Assembly: GCA_035578155.1 (NCBI GenBank)
Contig: JAPWDM010000001.1
Coordinates: forward strand, 6,761,672 to 6,825,671
Reading direction: 5' to 3'
Length of the DNA stretch: 64,000 nt
Source of the DNA: Brachynemurus nebulosus
Lineage: Eukaryota; Arthropoda; Insecta; Neuroptera; Myrmeleontidae
The notes under the pieces are model-generated. The model worked only from the letters and a program-made list of their open reading frames with translations. It ran no database searches and had not been told where the DNA came from. The translations under genes were made by a program, and so were the position numbers. Of the stretch, positions 10,969-21,067 are shown one piece after another (positions within the stretch are counted from its first letter, which is position 1; every line of letters begins with the position of its first letter).

Positions 10969-12363
10969 ATGGAGAATACAAAGTTCAAGAGAAATATTAA
11001 AGCCTTTGATGGTGATCGGTACAGTGTGTGGAAACTAAGAATTCGTGCTTTGTTGACTGAACTTAATGTGATCAAAGTTATTGATAATGAAGCTCCTGTT
11101 GAACTAAACAGAAAATGGATAAAAGCAGAACGTATTGCAAAAAGTGTTATCATTGAATATTTAAGTGATTCTTTTATTGGTTTTGCTGAAGCAGGAAGTA
11201 CCGCAAAAGAAATCTTTCAAAAGTTAGACGCGATCTATGAAAGAAAAAGCCTTGCCACTCAATTGGCTTTACGAAAAAGACTATTAGAACTCAAGTTACA
11301 AGGTGACATGGTATTAATGGAACATTTTAGAATTTTTGATGATCTGGTAACAAACCTATTAGTAGCAGGCGGAAAACTAGAAGAGGCTGACAAAGTATCT
11401 CATTTATTATTGACACTTCCGTCATCTTACAATGGAGTAATTACTGCAATTGAAACGTTATCGGAGGATAATTTAACTTTAGCCTTCGTAAAAACCAGAC
11501 TTCTAGATCACGAAACAAAAATAAAAGCTGAAAATCGTGATACTAGTGCAAAAGTGCTTAGTGCTGAAAATCAAAACAATGCAGTAAGGGTGAACAATTT
11601 CAATAATCAACAAAAAGGTTTCAAGAATAATCGTCAGAATCAATATAAAGGAAAATCTTTTAAATCTAATAAGGGAAATTCGTACAAAATGAAGTGTTAT
11701 CACTGTGGTAGAAAAGGCCATGTGAAAAATGATTGCTATTATTATAAGAAAAATAGTCAGTATCAAAAATTTGAGAAAAACAAGAATGTTCGAACTGTGC
11801 AGATTGCGCAATCATCAAAGGATAATATTTCAAGTTTTGCTTTCATGACTGGAGATTATAAAATATGTACTCAAGATAATTATGACAAGAATATTCAATT
11901 TATTTTGGATTCGGGAGCATCTGACCATATAATCAACAGAGAAGATCTAGTTGAAGATTTCGTTGAGTTACAAACACCAATAAAAGTTTTAATAGCTAAA
12001 AAGGGGGAATACATCACAATAACTAAGAAGGGCACTTTGAATATCATCAGCAACTTAGGTGTACCAGGAATCTTAGAAAACGTGCTGTATTGTCCGGACA
12101 TCCCGTATAATTTATTATCAGTAAGGAGAATGCAAGAAGCTGGTATGGTAATTACTTTCAATCAAAAAGGTGTTGAAATAAGTGTAAATAATAAGATCAT
12201 CATGACAGGTGAGTCATTAAATAATTTAATTAGTGTTAGATTTATGGTTGATAAACATGCTCAAGTTAATACTGCTAAATATGAAAATTATGAATTATGG
12301 CATCAGCGTTTAGGCCATATTGGTAAATTAAAATTTTTAGAATTAAAAAAAATAAAAGGATGA
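10969..12363 (+). CDS. Copia gag-protease ORF, up to integrase zinc region
   Basis: 464 aa. Residues 1 to about 200 are the Copia gag region (UBN2/DUF4219 type, opening with a motif of the AFDGDRYSVWKLRIR kind). Residues 243-256 are a CCHC zinc knuckle (CYHCGRKGHVKNDC), which binds RNA in the particle. Asp314 in LDSGASDHI is the catalytic aspartate of the retropepsin-like protease. His445 in LWHQRLGH begins the zinc-binding part of the integrase. The ORF ends inside that integrase domain, whose cysteines lie in the next ORF, so it is a broken part of one gag-pol reading frame. The break follows an A-rich tract (12345-12352). Confidence 0.9.
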   Translation: MENTKFKRNIKAFDGDRYSVWKLRIRALLTELNVIKVIDNEAPVELNRKWIKAERIAKSVIIEYLSDSFIGFAEAGSTAKEIFQKLDAIYERKSLATQLALRKRLLELKLQGDMVLMEHFRIFDDLVTNLLVAGGKLEEADKVSHLLLTLPSSYNGVITAIETLSEDNLTLAFVKTRLLDHETKIKAENRDTSAKVLSAENQNNAVRVNNFNNQQKGFKNNRQNQYKGKSFKSNKGNSYKMKCYHCGRKGHVKNDCYYYKKNSQYQKFEKNKNVRTVQIAQSSKDNISSFAFMTGDYKICTQDNYDKNIQFILDSGASDHIINREDLVEDFVELQTPIKVLIAKKGEYITITKKGTLNIISNLGVPGILENVLYCPDIPYNLLSVRRMQEAGMVITFNQKGVEISVNNKIIMTGESLNNLISVRFMVDKHAQVNTAKYENYELWHQRLGHIGKLKFLELKKIKG

Positions 12364-15248
12364 TAGAAGATATAGAGCAGATTGAGAATGTCTCACCAGA
12401 TGATAATTTATGTGAGTCATGTATTAATGGTAAACTAGCACGATTATCATTTAATAAAATTAAAGATAAAAGCTATGTAAAACGGCCATTATTTATAATT
12501 CATTCAGATGTTTGTGGTCCGATCACTCCTTCTACAGTAAATGATAAAAATTATTTTGTTCTTTTTGTTGATCAGTATACTCACTATTGTGTTACATATT
12601 TGATTGCCTATAAGTCTGAAGTTTTTACTGTTTTTCAAGATTTTGTGGCAAAAAGTGAGGCTCACTTTAATTTGAAAGTTGTCAATTTGTATTGTGATAA
12701 TGGCAGAGAGTATCTATCAAATGAGATGAAAAATTATTGTGTTAAAAAAGGCATTACGTATCACTTGACAGTTCCACATACCCCACAGTTGAATGGTGTT
12801 TCGGAACGTATGGTTCGAACAATTACCGAAGAAGCTCGTGCAATGATTGCTGGAGCTAGTTTAGATAAAGCTTTTTGGGGGGAGGCTGTTCTAACTAGTA
12901 CATATTTAATTAACTTAACGCCAACAAGAGCTTTGAAACAGTCCAAAACACCATACGAAATGTGGCATGGTAAAAAGCCACAATTTAAATATTTGAAAGT
13001 ATTTGGTTCTACCGTTTATATGCATAATAAAACCAGAAAATCAAAATTTGATGAAAAATCACTAAAAGGTATACTGGTTGGGTATGAACCAAATGGTTAT
13101 AAAGTGTGGGATGTGGAAGCTGGAAAGTTTACAGTAGCTAGAGATGTTGTAATTGATGAAACTAGTTTTTTGAAAACTAGACCAACAGCAAAGACTGAAG
13201 GGGTCAATTTTGAAGACGCCCGAAATGAAACTGATGCATCTGACATATTGTCAAAATCAGTAGTGAAAACTAGACCAACAGCAAAGACTGAAGGGGTCAA
13301 CTTTGAAGACGCCCGAAATGAAACTGATGCATCTGACATATTGTCAAAATCAGTAGTTGAAGGGGTCAATGGTGAAGACGCCCGAAATGAAACTGATGCA
13401 TCTGACATATTGTCAAAATCAGTAGTTGAATCTATAAAATCTGATGGTAGTAAATCAGATAAATTTGACTCTAGCACTGAAAATGTCGGCTTGAATAATG
13501 ATTCAAGTAAATCTGTAGTTGAAACAGATATGGAGATAGATACTGCATCTCAAGACACTCAAAATTATCACAGTAATAATAAACATAAAGGGGGTTTGTC
13601 ATTTAAACCAAGAAGGAGTGAAAGAATTAAGGGTCGTCCCGCTATTTCCTACAATGAAGGTGATATTTTTAATGATTATTTATTAAGTGCTCAATCTCTT
13701 ATTTGTAAAATTCCAACTTCATATGAGGAAATTAAAGGTAGAGATGATAGGGCTCAATGGGAACAAGCTATAGCAGATGAGATTAATTCTCTTCTAATAA
13801 ATAAGACATGGTCTTTGGTATCTAAGCCCCCAAACAAAAATATTGTAGATTGTAAATGGGTGTTTACAATTAAAAACGATGAATTTGGAAACCCATTAAA
13901 ATATAAGGCTCGACTGGTAGCTAGAGGTTTTAGCCAGAAGTATCTAATAGATTATGACGAAACTTTTGCGCCAGTAGCTAGGATTTCTAGTTTTAGGTTT
14001 ATAGTAGCTTTTGCCAATCAATTTAATTTACTTATTCATCACATGGATGTAAAGACAGCCTTCTTAAATGGTATATTAAAAGAGGAAATTTATATGAAAG
14101 TTCCTGATGGTGTCAAAAGTAATAAAAACCAAGTTTGCAAATTACATAAAGCCATATATGGGTTAAAACAGGCTGCAAGATGTTGGTTCGAAACATTTGA
14201 ACAGTCTTTAATTGAAGAAGGTTTCAAGAATTCGGCTGTCGATAGATGTATATATATATTGGATAAGGGAGATATATCCAAAAATATATATTTAGTTCTC
14301 TATGTAGATGACCTTGTAATAGCTACTGCAAATTTAGAAATGATGAATAATTTTAAAAATTATCTGATGAGAAAATTCAGTATGACCGATTTGAAAGATA
14401 TCAAGCTCTTTCTAGGAATTCGAGTTCAGAGAAATAAAAATACAATAACTTTAGATCAAAATCAATACATAAAGACAATCCTAAATACATTTAATATGTC
14501 AGACTGTAAACCTGTTAATACTCCACTCGAAAGCAAATTAGATTTTGTAGCGTTAAATTCAGAAGAAAAATATGATGCCCCTTGTCGAAACGTGGTAGGT
14601 TGCCTGATGTATGTTATGTTGTGCACTAGACCTGATTTGAGTGCAGCTGTAAACATCTTAAGTCGTTATTTAAATAAAAATAATAAAGAACTTTGGAAAA
14701 ACTTAAAAAGGGTACTTCGATATCTAAAGGGATCAACTGAGTTAAAACTAACGTATGTTCGAGGCGGTTTTAATGACTTTCTGAGTGGCTATGTAGATTC
14801 AGACTGGGGTGGCTTTGATACAAATGACAGAAAAAGTACGACTGGTTACTTGTTTAAATTGTTTGAAAGTTGTACCATCACTTGGAATACAAAAAGACAA
14901 ACTTCTGTAGCAGCTTCATCGACTGAAGCTGAATATATGGCTCTCTTTGAGGCAGTTAGAGAGGCAATGTGGTTGAGATCTTTAGCTAATAGTATAGGTA
15001 TAAAGTTGTTAAAACCTGTAATTATATATGAAGACAACAATGGTTGCATTAGTATTGCTAGTAATCCAACTAGTCATAAAAGATCAAAACACATTGATAT
15101 AAAATATCATTTCTCTCGTGAACAAATTGAAAATAAAGTAATTAAATTAAAATATATTTCGACAGGTAATCAGTTGGCTGATATGTTAACAAAATCTCTA
15201 CCAGCAGTAAAGTTCTTGGAACTAAGGAAAGGATTGGGTTTGGAGTAA
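12360..15248 (+). CDS. Copia pol ORF: integrase, reverse transcriptase, RNase H
   Basis: 962 aa, in the -1 frame relative to the gag ORF and overlapping its stop (ATGA). The integrase has its CESC zinc cysteines near residue 20, then Asp50, Asp113 and Glu149 as the DDE triad. Reverse transcriptase follows, with YVDD at residues 648-651. The Copia-type RNase H is marked by SGYVDSDWGG, STEAEYMAL and EDNNGC. A linker between integrase and RT holds tandem repeats (13173-13427). All catalytic residues are present and no internal stop is seen. The ATG at 12360 is probably not a true start, because the integrase domain begins in the preceding ORF. Confidence 0.9.
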   Translation: MIEDIEQIENVSPDDNLCESCINGKLARLSFNKIKDKSYVKRPLFIIHSDVCGPITPSTVNDKNYFVLFVDQYTHYCVTYLIAYKSEVFTVFQDFVAKSEAHFNLKVVNLYCDNGREYLSNEMKNYCVKKGITYHLTVPHTPQLNGVSERMVRTITEEARAMIAGASLDKAFWGEAVLTSTYLINLTPTRALKQSKTPYEMWHGKKPQFKYLKVFGSTVYMHNKTRKSKFDEKSLKGILVGYEPNGYKVWDVEAGKFTVARDVVIDETSFLKTRPTAKTEGVNFEDARNETDASDILSKSVVKTRPTAKTEGVNFEDARNETDASDILSKSVVEGVNGEDARNETDASDILSKSVVESIKSDGSKSDKFDSSTENVGLNNDSSKSVVETDMEIDTASQDTQNYHSNNKHKGGLSFKPRRSERIKGRPAISYNEGDIFNDYLLSAQSLICKIPTSYEEIKGRDDRAQWEQAIADEINSLLINKTWSLVSKPPNKNIVDCKWVFTIKNDEFGNPLKYKARLVARGFSQKYLIDYDETFAPVARISSFRFIVAFANQFNLLIHHMDVKTAFLNGILKEEIYMKVPDGVKSNKNQVCKLHKAIYGLKQAARCWFETFEQSLIEEGFKNSAVDRCIYILDKGDISKNIYLVLYVDDLVIATANLEMMNNFKNYLMRKFSMTDLKDIKLFLGIRVQRNKNTITLDQNQYIKTILNTFNMSDCKPVNTPLESKLDFVALNSEEKYDAPCRNVVGCLMYVMLCTRPDLSAAVNILSRYLNKNNKELWKNLKRVLRYLKGSTELKLTYVRGGFNDFLSGYVDSDWGGFDTNDRKSTTGYLFKLFESCTITWNTKRQTSVAASSTEAEYMALFEAVREAMWLRSLANSIGIKLLKPVIIYEDNNGCISIASNPTSHKRSKHIDIKYHFSREQIENKVIKLKYISTGNQLADMLTKSLPAVKFLELRKGLGLE
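13173..13427 (+). repeat. 93-bp in-frame tandem repeat in Copia pol
   Basis: Two full copies (13173-13265, 13266-13358) and one copy lacking its first 24 bp (13359-13427), nearly identical. They encode a 31-residue acidic unit with FEDARNETDASDILSKSV. It lies in the linker between integrase and RT, so it should not harm either domain. Confidence 0.9.
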
Positions 15249-15464
15249 TGTTAATTTTAATTCCTTTTTGTAATTTAAGTTTAAGTGAGATGGTTTGATT
15301 AGGTTTTACTGGGTTTTCCTAATCCTTGGCAGCAAATGTTGGACCATATGTAAATATATTCCCAGAGAAAACACAAGGAAGGTGTATCTTTTAATATTAA
15401 TTAACTAATAATATATTTAAGTAAAAATATTTCTTTGTAAGTCTTTTCTTACTAGGCTAATTTT

Positions 15465-15474
15465 TGAGGGGGCG
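15465..15474 (+). promoter_or_regulatory. Copia polypurine tract
   Basis: GAGGGGGCG lies directly before the 3' LTR start TGTTGA, the place where plus-strand DNA synthesis is primed. Confidence 0.7.
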
Positions 15475-15894
15475 TGTTGAATTTCATTTCATTTTGTCTA
15501 TGCAAAAATTACCCTAGTAAATATAATAAATATTATCTGTTTTATGTCCTTTTACACTATTCAAAAATTCTATTTGTGTGGTATATATAAGGAACAATAA
15601 TTTTAAATAAATGTGTTTTTCAAGTGGTTTTTATAAAATTGTGTTTTGACCTTTTTTTGTATGGACAAAAAGGGACCATAGGTGCTTAATAGTTAACACA
15701 TGTGTATTTTAGTAAGTAAGTCAGTAAGTCAGTAAGTAAGTAATATTATTTTTTAATTTTAAGATTGAGATGCTTTCAAGCAATCATATGGACAAGATCT
15801 GCCTTCCTTTGTGTAGTTTTGAAATTGTTCTAATTAAACAATATATCACTAAAATTTGTGTTTTATTTTCTCATTAAAAACCTATTTTCCAATT
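15475..15894 (+). repeat. Copia 3' LTR
   Basis: 420 bp, same length and, by eye, same sequence as the 5' LTR. Confidence 0.9.
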
Positions 15895-16134
15895 GTCTCA
15901 TTCCCACGGGAAAATAGAAAAACCATTTTGAGCATGTGCATGCATTACGGAAAAATTATTGTTCTATGCACATTCTGTATACCTAATTACTACACTTATA
16001 TACTTCTCATTGAGCTTATACCAATGTGTCGCGCGAAAGAGGTCGCGGGTACAGCTAGTACAAAATATATTTATTTTATAATGACCAAGGAGAGCGGGTA
16101 GTGAAAACCAATGTATTAAAAAAAAAGTACATAA

Positions 16135-17037
16135 CCCTAGAATCATACATTGGTCTACGAGTCAAGTTAATCATACATCGGCGTCGTTTCGACGAATGGA
16201 CTTTTTACGGGGAGTTTTAGAGTTTATTTGCAAAAAACATTTTTTTTACATAACAATACTACAAAAGCGAACAAAATATTTAAAAAAATTGGATTTGGAA
16301 AAATTTATTAATGTAAATCTATATTAATTTTTTTAATCTTTTTATCAAAGCATGTTTTCATTATAAAAATTAAAAAATAAATAAATACATCAATTGTAAT
16401 AATTAATTTATGAACTATTATGAATCAGTGGACATGTGTGACTTTACAGAATGTGAAATTTTGCAGTCATAAATATCCCTATAGATATGTAGTTATTTCC
16501 CCATTAGGCACATTTGTAAATTTTCTAAAATTTGTTAGTAATTTTTCGAATAAGATCTCAAAATATAATAAAAATTAAAATATTTTCCACAAAATAAATT
16601 GTTAATCTTTTATTAAGTCATTCGAAACGCATTCTTTAGTTTTCGATTCAATATATTCAAACCTCAGTATTATGTCGTCTTTATAAGTCAAACAGCTGTA
16701 ATGATCTTTCACATTATCATAATCATTGGATAAATTAATTATAACATCCATATCTTTAATAAATTTTAGAAAAATTAGGAAAACTTTTATATGTGGAGTA
16801 CAAAATCTTTAAAAAAAAATATAGGTTAATCATACATCGTCGTCCTTTTGACGCACACTATTTCAGTATAAAAAAAAACGACAATAGCTATAAATAAAAT
16901 TTATATGTCTTATGTGTTATAATAACAAATAAATTAGATAACAGAAGTTTCACAGCGAGCAGGTACCGACAAGTCACATTATTGGAGCAGGTAGAGAAAT
17001 TCGTTCGTCGTTTTGACGAGTACGTATGATCCTAGGG
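16135..17037. mobile_element. piggyBac-like MITE
   Basis: Inverted ends CCCTAG(A/G)ATCATAC. The right flank is TTAA (17038-17041) and the left flank ATAA (16131-16134), a one-base change from the piggyBac TTAA target. The motif AATCATACATCG(G/T)CGTC recurs near 16169 and 16828. The 903 bp hold no transposase. Confidence 0.75.
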
Positions 17038-17140
17038 TTAATATATGGGAACACATAATTTTATATGCGGCCCGCGGAGTTATTATGCGCTTCCAAAGTG
17101 GCCCGCAAAATGATTTGGGTTGGCCACCCCTGTTCTAAAC

Positions 17141-18370
17141 TATAGTTGCCAAGTAAACGCTATATAAATAATGGGTCCTATATTTTTCAATTAAACATAG
17201 GGTAAGTCCGGTATAGATGGAAAAAATTACGATAAATTTTCATTTAACGTTAAAGGAATTCGACATTTTCATTTCTAGTAGGTATGCATAATATAAAATA
17301 AGTAAAATAGTACCGTTATTTAAAGAAATTTTTATATTATTTTCGTATAAGTTTTCTTCACGTGTGGCGTCAATTATATTCGAGTTAAATGGACCACATA
17401 GTATATGGTAAAGAGAGGCCAGTCACATGATTCGTATTAAAAGCGAGTTAAAAACCACTTCTTGAAATGATTCAACCGCGCACTCTGAGTAGGTAGTAAA
17501 TTTTTCTAAGGATATGTTGGTCTCTGGTGAAATTTTTCAATTATCACCGTAATAGTGGGACTGACAAAAATTTTGTAATTACTTTTTATAATAGATAATA
17601 CTATTTTTACTTTTGTAAGAACCATTGATAAGTAAAATTGATAATGAAAAAGTTATTAGTTAAAAAATAATTTTTATCATAGTTGTCTACGAGGTGGTAA
17701 TGGATAGATGATAGACCGTATATAAAAATCTTATTTCTCATTTTTTCAGCTGATTATACAGATTATCATGTTTAGTGAACCTCATTTTCGGTTTTTCGAG
17801 GCCTTAAAACAAATTTCTGCCATAGTCCCGGGCTCAGGTTTTTTCATGGCACCCGCTGTAATAAGTGTATTTCCAAAAAGGAAATTCACTTAAAATTAGA
17901 AAGAAGTTCACTTCATTCTAGTCTTGAAGTTATTCTTGATTCAACAGAACATTAATAATATAGCAAGACACGAAATTTAAGATAATATGCAGTTTAAGCA
18001 CAAAATCACATTAAAGAATGTATAGAAGTCTACCATGAGTACGAGAAAGCTGTGTGCCACTCCCATTGGCAGTTTATTTTAGATCTCGGAGACCAGCACA
18101 TACACAATTGTCTTTCCTTATTTCAAATTATTAGAGCAGGTGAAATTACTCTTCCCAACGCTCCCACCATAATATATTTAGAGTCCATATTAAAATATGG
18201 GAAATCCAGTTTTTGTATTTACAGATGGTGTCCACCTGTTATACTAATTTCGGGGAAACCAACAATTTTTATACAACAGGTAGATATCCTTATTTAAGTA
18301 TTTTAATAAACGAGACACTTTGATAGTAACTATTGCGGTGTTAGCATTGCTGAGTTATTCATATCACAAA
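17141..18370. other. Intergenic stretch upstream of Merlin
   Basis: No coding region is supported. 17.76-17.9 kb resembles 32.72-32.86 kb (CAGCTGTAAT/CGCTGTAATAAG context, then ATTTCCA), a shared interspersed repeat. The 5' end of the Merlin element should lie here, but I could not identify its inverted repeat. Confidence 0.4.
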
Positions 18371-21067
18371 ATGAAGTTTTTACAAAGTTTAATAAAGTGC
18401 AACAATTACTTAGATCAAGTTGGCTTAATTAATTTTTTATTAAGCCACCATTTAATTCCGAGGCGGAAAAATTGCAGTTCTTGTGGGAGTATACAGAGAA
18501 TTCAATCTAACGGTGAGTTTTTTTTAGTGGTCTCGATTACACGTGTATTTGATTACACGTGAAACACGTGTAATTAACATACACGTGTATATACACGTGT
18601 AATTATAAATACACGTCTATTTAAATACTCGTGTATATACACGTGAAATTATAAATACACGTGTATTTAAATACACGTGTATTAAAAAAATATATATTTT
18701 TATTATTAATTTGAATTTGGGTTAACAGATACATATATTCAATTATACTTATATTTGAGTTCATGTAATTGAAATGCATGTTATAGTAAAAGAAAAAATT
18801 AAACCCACGTTTAAATGTTTACTTTTGTCCAGGGTATATCATATTAAACCTAATAAATAAGCTTATCGGCATTATGTTCAATATCTAGTGTTATAAGTAC
18901 TGTTTCTGACAAATGACAATGATTCCAATTATTATAATTATGTGTATCTACTATCTAGTGTGTACTCGCATATAGGTACAATGTTATCGTTAGGTTCTGT
19001 AGTATGTGATAGCTAATTGGTTATATCGGAATTTAATCTAATAATAAAGTATCTCAGTACTTATTTTCTTTACTCACACGGTATAGGCATACGCTCTGTG
19101 TATACATACTGTGTTTCACATTTATTTTACGTATTTTACACGTAATAATTACGCGTCGAATAATGGCAAAACGAGGAAGAAGCTGGGTTTGGGAGTACGC
19201 AAAGCGTATAGAGGATAAGGCATGATCATAATGATGTGATGAAACAGTTTGAAAACTATTTAGCAGAACCACAATTAAAGTTCACATTGGATCCCAAAGA
19301 ATGGTGGAAAACTAGGTTTTCTAAATATCCTGTAATTAGCAACCTTGCAAAAAAATATTTAACAATTCCTGCAACTTCAATTAGTTCAGAAAAATGTTTT
19401 TCGACGGCCGACAACATCGTTAGTTGTAAAAGAGCATCTTTATCGCCTGAAAACGTCAATATGCTTGTTTTTTTTTTTACATCAGAATAAACATTTATTG
19501 AATACAAAATGTTAATTATTTAATTTTTATTTAAAAGGTATTCGTATAATTGATTGTTTTTGATTTGTGATATAATTAATTATTTTGTTAAAAATGTACC
19601 TACTTATTTATTTTTTGATTTTATGTTAAGTTTAAAATTATATTGTTTTTTCATGATCTATTTATTCAAAATAACTCTTCCTTTTTGCTTATACTTAATG
19701 AGTGGCCTAATAATTATACCCAATTTATACTATATTTTTTTTTTATATTTATTAGTTACAATTATGTTATATTATTTACATTGATTCCCTTTTTTTCCGT
19801 TTATTATTTAGTAAAGTACTCTCATTTTACTTTCATATAATTCATACCAGTAAATACTTTTTTGTTAAACTATACGAATACATTATTTACTCCTTACCAT
19901 TCTTGATTGCATTTTTCAGAAGACGTGATGGCTGAAGTTTAGTACCACGGTTTGCAAACGATTCAACGGGCGCTTCTTTTAAAAATGATAAAACCCTCTT
20001 GTAAATTTTAGTTTTATTTTTAATATTCCGTGTATTTAAATTATACGAACTCAAACACAAGTATAATTGTGAAAATACTAAATACGTTAACTCAAACTGA
20101 ACTTTATAACGAAAATGAATTTCTTTTTTAAATACACGTGTATTTATAATTACACGTGTATATACACGTGTATATTAATTACACGTGCTTCGTGTACACG
20201 TGTATTTAAATTACATGTCTAAAATCGTAGGCACTAGTTTTTTTTAATAATTCAGTTATTACTATATACTTTTAATTTAACATTAACATTAACTTAACAT
20301 TTTATATTATAGGTAAAAGGCATCACATTCACAGATGTATCAATAGAAACTGCCTGAAGAAAGAGTCAATCAGAAATGGAACTCTTTTTAATGGAACAAA
20401 GGTTCCCATTAAAAAATTCATTTTAGTTTTAATTGGTTGGATACTGAAGTATCCGACCAAAAGTATACAACGGGAAACAGGACTTTCAAATCAATCAATT
20501 GGAAAAATATTAGATATATTCCGAAATATTTTAGAAGTTTGGTTAATCGAGACCAGTTCGAAGATAGGCGGTGTAAACAGGACGGTAGAAATTGATGAGA
20601 GCGCGTTCGGGAAAAGAAAATTTAATAGAGGGCGTATAATTAAAACAAAATGGGTAGTGGGTGGGATAGAAAGAGAAACGAAAAAGTATTTTTTAAAGGT
20701 GGTACAAAAACGGGACAGCACTACCCTTACCAATATTATTCTAGATTTTGTAGAACCCGGGACCACCATTATCACGGATTGCTGGAGGGGTTACAAAACA
20801 AATATTCTAGAAAATTTAGGATTTACGCACTTGAAGGTGAACCACAGCGAAAATTTTGTGAACCCTCTTAATCCTAATATTCATACTCAAAATATAGAGT
20901 CAAACTGGTCGAAAATTAAGAGGGACATGAGACGAAGGATTGGAAGGATGTCTAGTTCAAAAATTGAAACTTATTTAGTGGAATATATGTGGAGAAGTCT
21001 TCACATTACAAATGACGAGCTATTTTCTGGTTTTATTAATGCCGTAAATTATTTTTATCTTGTTTAA
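18371..21067 (+). CDS. Merlin (ISXO2/IS1016-type) transposase, two exons
   Basis: Exon 1 is 18371-18512 and exon 2 is 20313-21067. Joined they give 897 nt, 298 aa, with no stop. The donor CG|GTGAGT and acceptor ATTATAG|GT are canonical and phase 1 matches. The product opens with the N-terminal helical and zinc-ribbon region typical of Merlin (Cys35, Cys38, Cys56, Cys61; the intron splits the ribbon). The catalytic domain has Asp142 (EIDESAFGK), Asp203 (IITDCWRGY) and Glu243 (HTQNIESNW) as the DDE triad. It cuts and pastes its own element. Length is normal for the family. The intron would be 80 bp without the hAT element lying in it. The start was chosen because it places the family N-terminus in frame; the frame is also open upstream to 18320. 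Confidence 0.85.
18525..20236 (+). mobile_element. hAT deletion derivative inside the Merlin intron
   Basis: 1712 bp with termini TAGTGGTCTCGATT and, inverted, TAGTGCCTACGATT. The exact 8-bp duplication GTTTTTTT lies at 18517-18524 and 20237-20244. Both ends carry clusters of the palindrome TACACGTGTA (18540-18680 and 20130-20215). It retains only the first and last parts of its transposase gene. The insertion starts four bases into the Merlin intron and leaves GTGAGT intact. Confidence 0.9.
19163..19490 (+). pseudogene. hAT transposase remnant, N-terminal stub plus C-terminal dimerisation region
   Basis: ATG at 19163 opens a 20-residue stub (MAKRGRSWVWEYAKR) like the start of a BED-finger hAT transposase; it stops at 19223. 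In another frame, 19236-19490 encodes 84 aa of the hAT C-terminal dimerisation region (PKEWWKTRFSKYPVISNLAK, then SSEKCFSTADNIVS). The whole catalytic middle is gone. This is the usual structure of a non-autonomous hAT made by internal deletion. Confidence 0.85.

Larger units (their letters stand above)
10397..15894 (+). mobile_element. Full-length Ty1/copia LTR retrotransposon
   Basis: Two 420-bp LTRs (10397-10816 and 15475-15894) that I read as identical, a 5-bp target duplication GTCTC (10392-10396, 15895-15899), a primer-binding site, two ORFs covering gag to RNase H in Copia order, and a purine tract before the 3' LTR. Identical LTRs mean a very recent insertion. The only visible defect is a frame change at 12360. 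The target is a Helitron. Confidence 0.95.
9987..16058. mobile_element. Lep1-like Helitron interrupted by Copia
   Basis: The 5' end TCTATACATATAATAAAA and the 3' end TCGCGGGTACAGCTAG followed by T match the layout of lepidopteran Lep1-type Helitrons (TC start, CTAG end, insertion between A and T). About 570 bp remains after subtracting the Copia. It contains two diverged copies of a segment with GGGAAAATGTCTCATTCCCA. The second copy is the Copia target site, so the first copy shows what the empty site looked like. Confidence 0.6.
9917..17132. mobile_element. hAT (Charlie-type) element carrying nested insertions
   Basis: Termini CAGGGGTGGCCAACC and its inverse flank the region. The exact 8-bp duplication TTCTAAAC lies at 9909-9916 and 17133-17140. 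The terminal bases and 8-bp duplication identify hAT. Subterminal CGGCCCGC blocks occur at both ends. No transposase remains. Most of the 7.2 kb is later insertions: the Helitron-like element with its Copia, and a piggyBac-like MITE. Confidence 0.85.

Noticed and set aside
18052..18297. 81-aa ORF upstream of the Merlin transposase
   Set aside because: No family resemblance and no phase-compatible splice to the transposase.
19554..19840. Phe/Leu/Tyr-rich ORFs after the hAT C-terminus
   Set aside because: AT-rich 3' part of the hAT element; low-complexity chance frames.
20313..21067. Bacterial insertion sequence or contamination (ISXO2-like transposase)
   Set aside because: The gene has a spliceosomal intron and insect-type flanks; it fits eukaryotic Merlin.
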